This document shows positions 11,434-21,925 of a stretch of 64,000 nucleotides of DNA, piece by piece. How positions within the stretch are numbered: the stretch's first letter is position 1; each line of letters starts with the position of its first letter. The position numbers and the translations under genes were made by a program. A model generated the notes under the pieces. The model did no database searches. It was not told the origin of the DNA and saw only the letters and a list, made by a program, of their open reading frames with translations. The DNA is from Pyrenopolyporus hunteri. Its lineage: Eukaryota > Ascomycota > Sordariomycetes > Xylariales > Hypoxylaceae. The DNA lies in contig CADCXC010000004.1 in NCBI GenBank assembly GCA_902806595.1, forward strand, positions 1,426,001 to 1,490,000, given 5' to 3'.

Positions 11434-13275
11434 ATGGATGAATCCGAGGGGAGCGAAGACCTAGATTTCATCGAAGAGCCATGTCGAACGCCCGCATATC
11501 CATATCGAAGCCTAAACGAGACGGAGATTCGACTACTCCGCATCGTACCAGGGTCGGGCACAGTCGAGTGTCTCCTTCACCAGATGCCTCTGGCTGAGGT
11601 TCGCCACTTCTATGCGCTATCATACGTATGGGGCGATCAGAATCTGAAGAGAACCATCATCTTAGAAGGGGAACCCTTTCAAGTCACTCAGAACCTGTAC
11701 GATGCACTACACCAATTTAGACAGCGGCCCAGTGGTCTTGGCTATCCAAACGACTACTTCTGGATCGATGCAGTTTGCATCAATCAAGATGACATCACTG
11801 AGGTATCCTGTCAGGTAGCACGTATGATGGAAATCTATCATGCAAGCCACGTCGTTATTTGGCTTGGTTATCCTAAAGAGCAGCTGAAAGAACCCTCCTT
11901 CGAGAAGCCCAGCCGAAAGACAGCCTCATCGCGGCCCCGATTATCACCGGACGAAGCGGTTAAGATCCTTTTCGAGAAGGCCGACTCCATGTGGGTTGAC
12001 TGGGAACCTATAGACGATAACGATAACGTCGTTATAGATGCCGAGTTTGGGGATGACTACATTACCATAGTTAAGACCGTAGCCAATATTCTACAGCGGC
12101 AATGGTTTACGAGGGCATGGACTATCCAAGAGGCCTGCTTGGATACATGCCCAACCGTCTATGTTGGGCGCCATAAGGTGCTCTTGAACGATTTTATAAG
12201 TATCTGCAAAACCCTCGCTCTGAAGCATAGGCCACTTCTACTCTGCGTCGGGAGCGCGAGAATCATCTGCCTGGATACATTAGATCGTTTGTATAGGAAG
12301 GCCCTCTTCGATGGGGATGGCAACCCAAGGAAATTGGAGACAGCTGAGGTCCTCTCAACGCTACTTAAAATTGCAGGCAAGAAATACAGCACGCAGCCTC
12401 ACGATCAGCTCTATGGCCTGCTAGGGTTACTCAAGTATTTCAAAGGGGGGGAATTACCAGAAGATCTAGTCCCAAACTACAGGATACCCTACCAGTATGT
12501 GTTTTGGAATTATGCCGCTTTCATATTCCAGTCAGCTGGGGATCTGAGATTGCTGGAGTGTGATCGTTATGAGCTCCAGGACGTACCCTCGTGGGTCCCT
12601 GATTTTCGGTATTTGTCCCATAGTCGTGATCTAAGATGTGGGCAACCTGTGCATATATCGCCTGACAAGCGGATTTTGCATGTAGAAGGCTATATGTTCG
12701 GTACCTTCTACGATGCTATCCCTGGGTGTGCATCAGCAGATATTTGGCCGACGGTTGAAGAGATACCGATCGGACTTCCGGCTCGCCTCAAAGAATTTGA
12801 GCAGCGGATCCTCAAACGATCGGCAACTATTAGGGAAATTACTCTCGAGCAAGTTATTAAAGAACTGTTTGACGACGTTGCCAAAGTTATCAACCCAGGA
12901 GGCTTTGAATCATTCTTTGAGGTCTACCGCCGTCTCCGTGAGTCGAATGGAATCAAGAGATCGCGGCACGCGAAGAGACGGAGAACAACGAATGTTCGAT
13001 TGAAGGAAGAGTCCATCGCAGACCTGCTTAGTTGCCCTTTTGTGGTCCTTGCCGATGGTACTGTTATACTTGTGAAAAGGGTGGATACTAGAGTAGAAAC
13101 CGGTGATCTGGTATGTGCATTAAAGGGCACGTCGAAATTAAGCCTGTTGAGGGCCTCTGGGGACAGTTACACATTCTTGAGCTTGTGTAATGCAAAATGC
13201 GGTCCACTTAAGCAGCAGGCATTTGAGGACGACTTCTGGGCCGATAGAGATACCCAGGAATTCATGCTGGTTTAG
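11434..13275 (+). CDS. HET-domain protein 1 (heterokaryon incompatibility family)
   Basis: This single-exon gene encodes about 613 residues. The HET domain (Pfam PF06985 type) is clear: LSYVWGD around residues 61-67, a Leu/Asp-Ala-rich helix, then FWIDAVCINQDD and the closing VIWLG near residue 145. A second conserved block, RAWTIQEA, follows the domain. HET domains mediate allorecognition and regulated cell death in filamentous fungi; this is family knowledge, and no partner allele is identifiable here. The ATG at 11,434 is preferred because the frame upstream has only a TTG (11,401) before it opens. The C-terminal half is conserved with the next gene, ending in similar EFMLV and EFGLV tails, so the two are tandem paralogues. 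Base composition is ordinary and the gene is not RIP-mutated despite lying about 340 bases from the AT-rich block. Confidence 0.9.
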   Translation: MDESEGSEDLDFIEEPCRTPAYPYRSLNETEIRLLRIVPGSGTVECLLHQMPLAEVRHFYALSYVWGDQNLKRTIILEGEPFQVTQNLYDALHQFRQRPSGLGYPNDYFWIDAVCINQDDITEVSCQVARMMEIYHASHVVIWLGYPKEQLKEPSFEKPSRKTASSRPRLSPDEAVKILFEKADSMWVDWEPIDDNDNVVIDAEFGDDYITIVKTVANILQRQWFTRAWTIQEACLDTCPTVYVGRHKVLLNDFISICKTLALKHRPLLLCVGSARIICLDTLDRLYRKALFDGDGNPRKLETAEVLSTLLKIAGKKYSTQPHDQLYGLLGLLKYFKGGELPEDLVPNYRIPYQYVFWNYAAFIFQSAGDLRLLECDRYELQDVPSWVPDFRYLSHSRDLRCGQPVHISPDKRILHVEGYMFGTFYDAIPGCASADIWPTVEEIPIGLPARLKEFEQRILKRSATIREITLEQVIKELFDDVAKVINPGGFESFFEVYRRLRESNGIKRSRHAKRRRTTNVRLKEESIADLLSCPFVVLADGTVILVKRVDTRVETGDLVCALKGTSKLSLLRASGDSYTFLSLCNAKCGPLKQQAFEDDFWADRDTQEFMLV

Positions 13276-13807
13276 CTGCGCCCGAATGCCCTGGATGTCA
13301 GCTACACGATACTGATCTATCTTACGAGTGACGGATGTTTATGGGACAGGTAACGCATAGTATGTTGGGGTTGTAGATTGGATTTACTAGGTGTTTCCTC
13401 TCAAAAAAGAGAGAAGGAGAGAGATAAAGCTAAGTTAGAACAGCTTAAATTTATTGAGGAAGTCGAGTCAAATGAGCCAGAATTGTACATCGTGAATGTT
13501 TATAATATAAAATATTCCCATACGTGATTGTGTTGGTAGGTTTAAGAGGTAATGGGCGCCCTCGTAATGAATCCAGAGAACGGCGCAACAAACAGCCTCT
13601 TGCTGCTGCTGTTGGCTTATGGCGTCTAATACACCGCCTATTCGGCGGTTGTAGCTAGGGGGTGATTGGCTACCGAAAATTATACAGTGCCACCCAGAGA
13701 GCGCATATGTACGACCTATCTTCTCTATTAACACCTGAGCCGGATCTGAGAAGACTAATGAGGAATTCGAACCTCACTTATTATCGGAGTCTCAGGTGGA
13801 CAAGCCC
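13276..13807. other. Intergenic between the two HET genes
   Basis: This holds the 3' region of the first HET gene and the promoter of the second. There is a purine-rich run (AGAGAGAAGGAGAGAG) near 13,410-13,430. A weak hairpin TGAGG...CCTCA occurs near 13,758-13,775. I see no gene. Confidence 0.6.
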
Positions 13808-15775
13808 ATGATGTTTCGTGAGACTTACGAGAACCTGGTTATACGTCTCAAGCCTCAGCCCTGGCTCAAGAATCGTTCCCCGCCGAAAAAAAAGCGAGCG
13901 TCGGTGCGCCATGAGAACGTGTTAAAACCAACCAGTAGATTGCCAGCGTTTCCCTATCGAGAACTGTCCGGGACGGAGATCCGATTGATCAGAATTCTAC
14001 CAGGGGAAGGTGACGATGGCATCGAGTGCCAGCTTGACCAAGTGCCGTTGAGCTCGAAACCAAAATACTTCGCCCTGTCCTATGTCTGGGGCGATGCGTT
14101 AGACTTGAGAACGATTATGCTCGACGGCCGACCGTTCAAGGTCACCAGGAACCTCTATGAAGCGTTACATCAATTCAGAGAAGAACCTGATCTTGAGTAC
14201 GTGAAGGATTACATTTGGATCGACGCCATCTGCATCAATCAGGACGATTTCGATGAGAGGTCCCGAGAGGTTCAACGAATGGCTAATATATATGGATTCT
14301 GCTATCGAACTCTCATCTGGCTTGGGCCGTGTGGCCCACCGACAAGTGAAAGCAGTTTCAGAAGATTACTTCGAAGGATACCGTTCTCTGCGAAGATAGG
14401 TTCCAGGGCGATCCGCCTAGAAAGCTTATTCGTTCGAACTGGGCCGACAGCAGATGATGTGATCGCAGATATATTCCTGAAACGCTGGGAATACTGGTTT
14501 GCATTGTCCGATGCTAGCGAGGATGATGGAGAAGTGCTACGAGACGTATTCGGCCCTTTATATGATGTTAACCTTCAAGCGTGGGCGGAAATCCTGACGA
14601 GACCTTGGTTTTCGAGAACTTGGACAATTCAAGAAGCATGCGTACCCGAAGACTCTATAGTATACATCGGCCGTCACTTTATTACCTTCGGCGAGATGAA
14701 AATGTTCGTACTAGTCCTTGCTAGTCTCAACAAGTTCTTGTATATGGCCCCGGGGTTGAAGAGGATACAGGCAGTGACCAGAATCCGTGATATGCGCAAC
14801 GCTATTCTCGACCTCGAGAACGAGCTCAACCCAAGGAGGATGAAGACAGCGGAAGTTCTGGTTAGCCTACTGGACTTCGCCGGTCGAAAATTGTGTGCAG
14901 ACCCACGAGACCAGATGTACGGGTTCATAGGTCTCCTTGATTTCTTAGGGCACAACTTACCGGCGGAGCTGGTACCTGACTATAATCAGGCATACGAGGA
15001 CTTGTATTGGAAATGCACGGCCTATATTCTGGAATCCACCGGAGATTTACGACTTCTTGGATTCGCGAGAAACGATATCAAAATTGGCCCCTCATGGGTT
15101 GCTGATTTTCGATATCTTATGTTTAGGACGGCCCGTCCGATACGTCAACTCTCCGTATCGCTTTCACCAGACCGAAGAACTCTATTTCTCCAGGGCTTTC
15201 AAGTAGGAATGCACAAGGACCACATTGCCGTACGCAATACCAAAGACCTCCTGCCACATCCCGAGAAAATTCCAATATCCCTGGCAGGTCGTCTCCGTGA
15301 GCTCGAAGAACGAATCGTTAACCCTTCTGCAAAAATAAGAGGAACTACCGTCGAGGAATGTCTACATGGCGTACTAAAGGACGTACGAAAGGGTTCGGGT
15401 GAATCTGAGTCCGAATGCCTCCAGACTTATTACCGCTTACTTCATGGTTACGACGGAAATTCGCGGCTGGCAAAAAGGAAGATCACTACGGGTCAATACA
15501 CGCGAGAACATCTCATCGCAGAGGATTTTAGCTCTGCGTTTATGCTTCTTGCTGACGGTACTATAGCGCGCTTAGTAAGGGAAGACGTTGAGATTAGATC
15601 TGGTGATCTCGTATGTCTATTTAAGGGGGCTGTTCAAGCGTCTGTGTTGAGGCCCTCCGAAGGAAGCTATATATTTCTGAGTCACTGCGATATTAGAACT
15701 GGGCCGCTTGCTTTCCAGGTGTATGATGAGAACTTTTGGGCGGGCAGAGAGTTGACGGAGTTCGGCTTGGTATAG
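13808..15775 (+). CDS. HET-domain protein 2 (heterokaryon incompatibility family)
   Basis: This single-exon gene encodes about 655 residues and is a tandem paralogue of the preceding gene. The HET domain includes FALSYVWGD, then a helix ending NLYEALHQFREEP, YIWIDAICINQDD, and TLIWLGP. The post-domain RTWTIQEACVP block is also shared. Family role: non-self recognition and induction of incompatibility cell death. The frame opens with GTG at 13,796, but ATG at 13,808 (followed by a second ATG) is the natural start. Between domain and WTIQEA it differs most from its neighbour in length and sequence, whereas both ends are well conserved. The N-terminus carries a lysine-rich stretch (PPKKKRASVRH), which could be a nuclear localisation signal; that is a guess. 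No accessory domain such as NACHT or WD40 is fused. Confidence 0.9.
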   Translation: MMFRETYENLVIRLKPQPWLKNRSPPKKKRASVRHENVLKPTSRLPAFPYRELSGTEIRLIRILPGEGDDGIECQLDQVPLSSKPKYFALSYVWGDALDLRTIMLDGRPFKVTRNLYEALHQFREEPDLEYVKDYIWIDAICINQDDFDERSREVQRMANIYGFCYRTLIWLGPCGPPTSESSFRRLLRRIPFSAKIGSRAIRLESLFVRTGPTADDVIADIFLKRWEYWFALSDASEDDGEVLRDVFGPLYDVNLQAWAEILTRPWFSRTWTIQEACVPEDSIVYIGRHFITFGEMKMFVLVLASLNKFLYMAPGLKRIQAVTRIRDMRNAILDLENELNPRRMKTAEVLVSLLDFAGRKLCADPRDQMYGFIGLLDFLGHNLPAELVPDYNQAYEDLYWKCTAYILESTGDLRLLGFARNDIKIGPSWVADFRYLMFRTARPIRQLSVSLSPDRRTLFLQGFQVGMHKDHIAVRNTKDLLPHPEKIPISLAGRLRELEERIVNPSAKIRGTTVEECLHGVLKDVRKGSGESESECLQTYYRLLHGYDGNSRLAKRKITTGQYTREHLIAEDFSSAFMLLADGTIARLVREDVEIRSGDLVCLFKGAVQASVLRPSEGSYIFLSHCDIRTGPLAFQVYDENFWAGRELTEFGLV

Positions 15776-17045
15776 CTTGGGGTTTGATTTTGGTAATCAG
15801 TGTTGGGATAAAGGATGCGCTCGAGGTCTTATGAGAATTATGAAGTGTGTAGACTTGATGTTACTATATAGTCTTAGATTGGATATCTCCTTGGGGGTTA
15901 CTATTAACGAGGTAGAATTTGTCAACAGTGGGGATAGGGGTAATAGAACGAATATTTAGATATCGTCCCCCACACAGTAACTTAATAAGGCCTTAATCCG
16001 GTATCCATTACACGCTACTATATTTAATACCGCAAAGTTATAACTTCTCTTCTTTGATAGAGTATAAAGAAATTGAAGTGTCGCCGTCGGGACAGTGAAG
16101 TTACGATATTCGGATAGTCTACTTTATAATCTTGACTTGAGTCCCATTCTTACCATAACTAGAGCAACAGAAGTAATTTTTACTCCGGATGAAAACTGAA
16201 ACGGGGTATGTTACGTTCTCGATCTTGGAAGTTTATATGACTAGGATAGTTTCCTTAACTCCTCGGCACTCGCCTAGAGAGCATTGAATGCTATAGATAA
16301 TTGGACGTAGCACGGTTCCCCTTCAGCTAAGAGCCCCTTGATTGATATAGTTAATAAGTGTTTAGCGTAGGGGAGACAGACGAGTAGGTAGCTAGACAGC
16401 AAGCCATAGCCTCTCAATCGTATTATCCTCCTGCTTCGTATCAATTCCAGGAAAAATAGATAACCATAATAATGGATAATCATAGCATAGCAACAAGCAC
16501 AAGACGAAGAACACGAGTCATTACATATTATAATAACACACAGCAGCGAACGGAAAAGTAACTAGGAAGAAATCGTAATGCCGCCGTACCGTATATTTGC
16601 TGGACCCTTCTCCAGTAACGCCGATGGCTTTTGACGAGGACGCGATGAGATTACACGCGGAAACGAGAATACCTATCCTCCCTTTTGCTCTTCCGAACGA
16701 GCCAGAACGCCGTAACTCCTCAACTCTCAATGGTTCCCTCCATCTTAAGGTCAAGATGCCTATTGCGAAGAAATGAATACCCGTCTCTGTCTCCTTGATT
16801 GCGTACCATCTGCATCGTCGAAGAAGAAATAAAGCACCCTCCCCTTATCCCCGTCGTCCGAGTAAGAAGGTGACGATGTGTCGACGCTCATACATCACAT
16901 TATCTTGCTCGCAAATTTCCGTTCAGCGTATTGTAAACGTCCCGAAGAATACGCATGAACCGCCAGTAGAAAAGAAATCGACGATACGATGCGTATCGTA
17001 TCATATCGTAGCATACCACGGCATACCACAACACAGCACAACCCC
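15776..17045. other. Intergenic, no gene recognised
   Basis: About 1.3 kb between the second HET gene and a minus-strand membrane-protein gene. Open frames here are short and of biased composition. Near 16,990-17,045 there are short direct repeats of the ATCGTATC and CATACCACGG kind. I recognise no RNA gene or conserved protein. Confidence 0.6.
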
Positions 17046-18079
17046 TCACACTTCCTCCCTGAATATCGATCTCCGCTCGGACGTGGGGCTATTATGCCCA
17101 TGCGCCCCTCCATTTCCATTCTTCGCCTTACTCGCAGCAGCAACACCCGTATCGACCATCGGGCGGGGACTCACGCCCCTCAAACTGATATTACTCGGCT
17201 CGGCCGCGTCGTCGTCGAACGGGTTGCGGCCGCCCACGGTGCTCAGGTTGGTATTGCTATGGGTGTAGCTCGCCGTGCCGAGGTCCATGTCGCGGCTCAG
17301 CGTGCGGCCTCTCTCCTCCGCGCCCAGGTTATTCGCGTTATTCCCATTCCCGTTCCCGTACGATAAGGAGTCCTGCTGCTGGTGCTGGTATGGCTGGTTG
17401 CGGGGGTTCTGCCCGCGCAGCCCCAGCTCCTGCTCCTCGTACCCGTACCCGTAGTACCCGTCGGCCTCGTGGCCGACGCGCGCGTCCCAGGCCTCGTCCG
17501 GGTCGAGCGGGCCGAAGCCGCGGCGCGACGGCCGCTCGTACGCGCCCGCGGCAGACCGGTTGCTGCCGCCGCCGCCGCCGCGAAGCGCGCTCAGCTTGTC
17601 GTTGAACCACCCGCGGATGCCGCCCGACGCGGGCTGCGGCGGGCCATACGAGGATGTGGACGCGGAGCGCGCGAACGGGATGTAGGATGAGAAGGGCGGG
17701 GCGGGGAGCTGTATTACGACGGGTGGACTGTTAGCATGTGGACCTGCTAGGTATGGTTTGTTTGCCTTAGGTAGGTAGGGAGGGAGGAGTATGGGAGATA
17801 GTGGGTAGGACGTAGACGTAGAGAATGGAGAACACTTGGTTCCGGTTATGCCCGGCAAGTAAGACAGACATGATGCAGTGTTTAGGGGAAAGGCAGAGGA
17901 AGGGTGGTGGTTGGGTAAGGCAGAATGGAAGAGAAGAGGAGTGCGCGCATGGAGGAAAAAAGCTGGGCACTTACACCTAACCGCCTTGCGCGTAGCTGTG
18001 TGAAGACGATCCAGCCGACCGCGGCGGCGACTAAGAGCACGAATAGGACTATGAAGAAGGTTCCGACGGGGCTGACCAT
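17046..18079 (-). CDS. Small single-pass membrane protein with disordered Gly/Asn/Gln-rich tail
   Basis: Two exons, 18,079-17,975 and 17,708-17,046, give 255 residues. The first exon ends in RRLG and is followed by GTAAGT; the second begins LPAPPFSSYIPF after a CAG. Residues 8-29 form one strongly hydrophobic helix followed by QLRARR, a positively charged stop-transfer sequence, so an N-out/C-in membrane anchor is likely. The remainder is disordered, with a glycine run, NGNGNN and QHQQQ. I recall similar proteins in Sordariomycetes carrying the label 'acid phosphatase-like', but no phosphatase motif is visible here and I would not assign that activity. The start is chosen because the hydrophobic helix follows it directly. 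Exon 2 is very GC-rich, creating many false open frames on the opposite strand. Confidence 0.75.
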
Positions 18080-19298
18080 TTTTGGTCGCGGGTGCGGTTG
18101 GTAACGTGTTTTCTTGCCTCGTGGGGATCGACCCGAAGAAAAAAAAAATACGATAAAAACAGCCAACAAGGTCTAGGGAAAACCGGATGGAGTAGTGGCG
18201 GAGCTTTGGCCGTAGATGGAGAAAGGAAGGACGGGGTGTTGTGGGCCGTGGAGGAGAGAGCGACGAAAGACGTAGTAAGGTGTGATCTTGTCGTCAGTAT
18301 GTCTTAGAATGCGAAGTTGGAGTTGAGTTGGAGTTGAGGCTGATGACATTCTCTTTCCGGCGACGTTGTTGCGAAGGTCCAAGTCCAGGTCCAGGTCCAG
18401 GTCCAGTACCAAGTCCAGTACCAAGTCCAGTACCCTAACTCAGCAGGTATCGGGTTTTGCGGGTCTTGACTCGAAGCTTTGGCTCTCTTCCTAGTGGGGC
18501 CAAACTTACCCATGGGCCATGGTATCCAGTTGCCCGATTTAGGTTCTGGCCCTTGCTTTCTTCAGTGGACCTTCGGCATAGGGACAGGGGGGTAAGGCCC
18601 AGAATGTACCCACTAAGGAATGACGTTGGACTTAAAACGGCTATTGCGGTTATGGCCCGTGCCCCCACCGATTCGGGGGAGATATGCTACATGTCGCGTA
18701 CATATTTCGTACTATTTTATGTACGTAAGATGCCGGGTGCATAAGGACGCCGGTCGAGGTATAGGCTTGGTACCGGACTTGTACGTAGGTATATATTATT
18801 ACGTGCGCTAGGTACCTAGGTAGATAGTGATAGACCTCTTTTGTTGGTTGGAAATTCGCGCCGATAAGCCTCCAAAGCTGTTAGTATTGTCTCACTCCAA
18901 GAGTCTGCCCAAGCCTATCAAACTCGTGGTCACCTCAATATACTGCTCCTAAGCCCTGCTTTTGTCTCACTTCTCTTACGACTTTTGCAGAAAATCTGCC
19001 TTAGCTAAAATAAAGACTCTTAAAAAGCTCGGTGGTAAATATCTTTCGGACCTTGCGGATGGTTATTATTAGTAGGTTTATTACGTCGTTAAGTCTGAAT
19101 AAGGGGTGACCTAAGTCGATCTTTCGTTAGTTCATTTCTGTTAAGAAATCTGCAAGTTCGAATGCCTCGGGTGCCGTAAGGCAGTCTCGAATCACGATTG
19201 TACACATCAAGTCAAGCAACTAATAAAGAGCCAACGATATATGAATTGGACATGGCATTCCATTCGCCGCATGTCTTGGCAAGTAAAGCCGGGAAGTA
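18080..19298. other. Intergenic with hexamer repeat, no gene recognised
   Basis: Between the convergent 3' end of the phytase gene (right) and the start of the membrane protein gene (left). It contains the GGTCCA-type tandem repeat listed separately and a TAGGTACCTAGGTAG motif near 18,808-18,823. I found no conserved coding sequence. Confidence 0.6.
18376..18434 (+). repeat. Tandem (GGTCCA)n / GTACCAAGTCCA microsatellite
   Basis: Units of six bases, AGGTCCAGGTCCAGGTCC, run into a twelve-base variant CCAAGTCCAGTA repeated about two and a half times. The tract is about 59 bases and lies upstream of the minus-strand membrane-protein gene (that gene's start is at 18,079). Confidence 0.85.
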
Positions 19299-20896
19299 TT
19301 ACGCAAAGCACTGATCCCAGTGTCCACCATTCTTCGCAAAGCTTTGGCTTGCAACAAATCTGCTTAGCGTGCATCGGCCCAAATCATCAGCGCCACAGTT
19401 CTGCAGGGGTATCACTCGATCATTAACCAGAATTCGCACGAACTCCTCCTTGCTCCCTCCGCATCTCATCTTCTCCACGTATAGTCTTGCGGCGAACGGA
19501 ACAGCCCAGGCAGCCGAGAACCCCTTGGCCTTGCCCGGACTAATCCTTTGGTCCCCAGGGAGTGGATCCGTCAGGTTGTACAGGCCGAGTGCAGCGTAGA
19601 TGTCCATCATATCGTTGTCATGGCTGAAATCAGCATAGAGGGCACGGTCAAGCGGGAATGTAGAGTGAGATCCGTCGAGCGTTGAATTAGTGGTAGTGTG
19701 ATCCACAACGGGCTGACGGGTGAGTCTTGCAAGCAGCTCATTAACAAAGCCCACCCCCTGGGTTGGTCCGAGAGGATTTCCATTACCATAACCGTACCAT
19801 TTGCCTAACGACTGGTAATAGTCGTAGTCATGCCACTCATCCACCGTGAACAGATAGCAGAACTTTGAGAGCCTTCCCATTGCATCGGCCACCGTGTTAA
19901 AAGGGCACAGATCCATTAAGTAGATGGTGTCTTCGTCAGTGAGATTAGCGCCGGGCAAATTCTCGTTTAGCCTCCTGGTGAGGGGCGGGACGAATTTCTC
20001 CATCCAAGCGTCTTGTTCACTATGGTTATCTTGTCGGCTATCCTCAAAAGCAGGACAGAGGTTAGGGCTAAGTGAGTTGTTGAAGCCGTCGTTCTCGGGA
20101 ATGATCAGGATGTCGTAAGGGTACTTATCCGGGGCTTTAGAATGCCCATCTCTCAGTCGCGCGTCGTGAAAGCCCTGTGTCCAGTTCTTTGCCGACTCAA
20201 CGACACGCTCCTGACCAGAAGCACGCACGAACGGCAAATTGGCACCTGCCAGGTCTCGGTATCGCCCATAGAACATGACGCCAGAATACACCATCTGCTG
20301 CTCACCAAGAAGAGTGAGTTGGTCGGCACCTAGAGTGTAGTGGTAATCCTTAATGAACTCAAAACCCTTTCCGTAGCTCTCCACGCGGCTGTGGATGCGG
20401 TCGATGACAGCGCTGTACGCCAAGGTTTTGTGCGCTGTGGGGTCACGGGCTCCATGTCGTGAGAGTACTTGGGCAAAAGTGACTTCACACTCCTTGGGGA
20501 TAGCTGGTGAGATCTCTGAGGGCACGGAAAATGAAGACGAGTACTGGCCCCATGAATGAGCAACTTCCTTTCTGCAGTGACGGTCATGCGAGAAGCCGTT
20601 GCAGGGTTGTGATGAGACAGATTGCCTGGAAAGATTATTCGTAATCAGTCAAATGAGCTATTTAAGACCTCATCCCCAACATACTTGACATACATGAAGG
20701 CCATAGAGAACGTGATTAGGACAACCGAAAGTAGGGCACACAAAACGAGCCTGACGACAAAAATGTTGCGATCGATCCAGCTTGACGTGCGCTTTCGTAT
20801 CTCATCGCGGGCGGCATTTCCGGGGAGAAGAGTGTATCTGTACCGGCTTCTGGCCAAAGAGGCCATCAGCTGACGTCTCAAGTCGGTGAAGACCAT
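19299..20896 (-). CDS. Membrane-anchored histidine acid phosphatase, phytase (PhyA) type
   Basis: Two exons (20,896-20,685 and 20,625-19,299) with a 59-base intron starting GTATGT give 512 residues. The enzyme family releases phosphate from phytate and other monoesters outside the cell. The active-site motif RHGAR is at residues 127-131 (nucleophile His128) and the proton-donor HD pair is at 406-407 in FSHDND. The HSWGQYS segment and CEVTFAQVLSRHGAR order match PhyA phytases, and paired cysteines are present up to the C-terminal DQCFA. Unlike secreted PhyA, the N-terminus has no cleavable signal: about 45 mostly polar, basic residues precede a long hydrophobic helix (about 46-70), giving a type II membrane anchor with the catalytic domain outside or in the lumen. 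Splicing rests on the donor GTATGT, the acceptor TTTCCAG and restored frame; substrate specificity is not provable from sequence. Confidence 0.88.
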
Positions 20897-21925
20897 TGTG
20901 AAAGGAAGTGAAATGATCGACTTTTCTTCATCGCCGTATGTCTAACGGTTTATGAAGGAAACGTACTAGGAATTCGAAGGTGTAGTGAGATGATTTTTTT
21001 CTTTTCTTTTCTAAAAAAAAGACGTCGCTAAATGTCAAAGGGGAAGAAGGAAAAAGAGGTAGGTACAGACTATTTTTTGCAGACGAGTGACTGGAACAAA
21101 TTCTAGGTAGCTGCAGATCGTCAACGTGTAACCGAGTTGAGGGCGACAGCGTACTTGGCAGTTGATACCGACCCGACAGCAGCTGTATTGACCCCAACAG
21201 TAGCTGTATTAGCCAACACTCTGCACCTTCCCCTACCCAGATGTACATAGTAATAGCTGCAGTTACGTTGGCACTTAACAGCTCATCGGGTACATCAAGT
21301 ACCTACATTTGTCTACCCATGTACTTGTATCAAAAGGGATTTATTGAAGTCTAGGTGCTTCGTTCATTCGGTACACATAGGTAGGTATCTGTTTACATGC
21401 AACCAATGTACCCGACTTAGGTACCAAATCCAGGGGATTAGAAGGTACCTAGGTACACTTAATACACAAAATAGTGGGCTATTTTTGAACTAGGTGAAAT
21501 AAATATGGCAAAGACTGAGTTAAACGCCAAGTTTACTTAGATCGTAGATCATCTGTTTTAAAAAGCGCCAATATATATAGGTACCTATATATTCCTATAT
21601 ATTTATATATAAGATTGAATTTCAGCTGTCAAGCTGGCGATTAATCGAAGAATACGAGCCGACCTTGCTCTTATTACCTGGGTAGGCAGGCAAGTATTTG
21701 GGTATCATCTGCACGCAAAGCCAGCGGCATGCGTTGGGACCAGTCCAGTACCTCTCAGTTCTATCATTACCCAAGCATCGTGATTAGGACCCGCTTCAGA
21801 TGCGTTTTCCAGCCCGAATCTATATGTCCCACATAGTACCACCCTCGCTCCGATGATGTAAATAAATGCACGGTCTCTAAGTACCGAATGGTATCATAAA
21901 ATGCTATAACAGACAAGAATCGAAA
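20897..21925. other. Intergenic with dispersed TAGGTACCTA palindromes
   Basis: This is the promoter of the phytase-type gene (left) and the 3' region of the disordered-protein gene (right). It carries AGGTACCTAGGTAC near 21,443 and ATAGGTACCTAT near 21,577, and several runs of GTACCT or TAGGTA. A GACAGCAGCTGTATTGACC-like unit occurs twice near 21,174-21,210. No gene seen. Confidence 0.6.

Noticed and set aside
17382..17690. Long GC-rich plus-strand frames over the membrane-protein gene
   Set aside because: They mirror the GC-rich second exon of the minus-strand gene and have biased Ala/Arg/Val composition.
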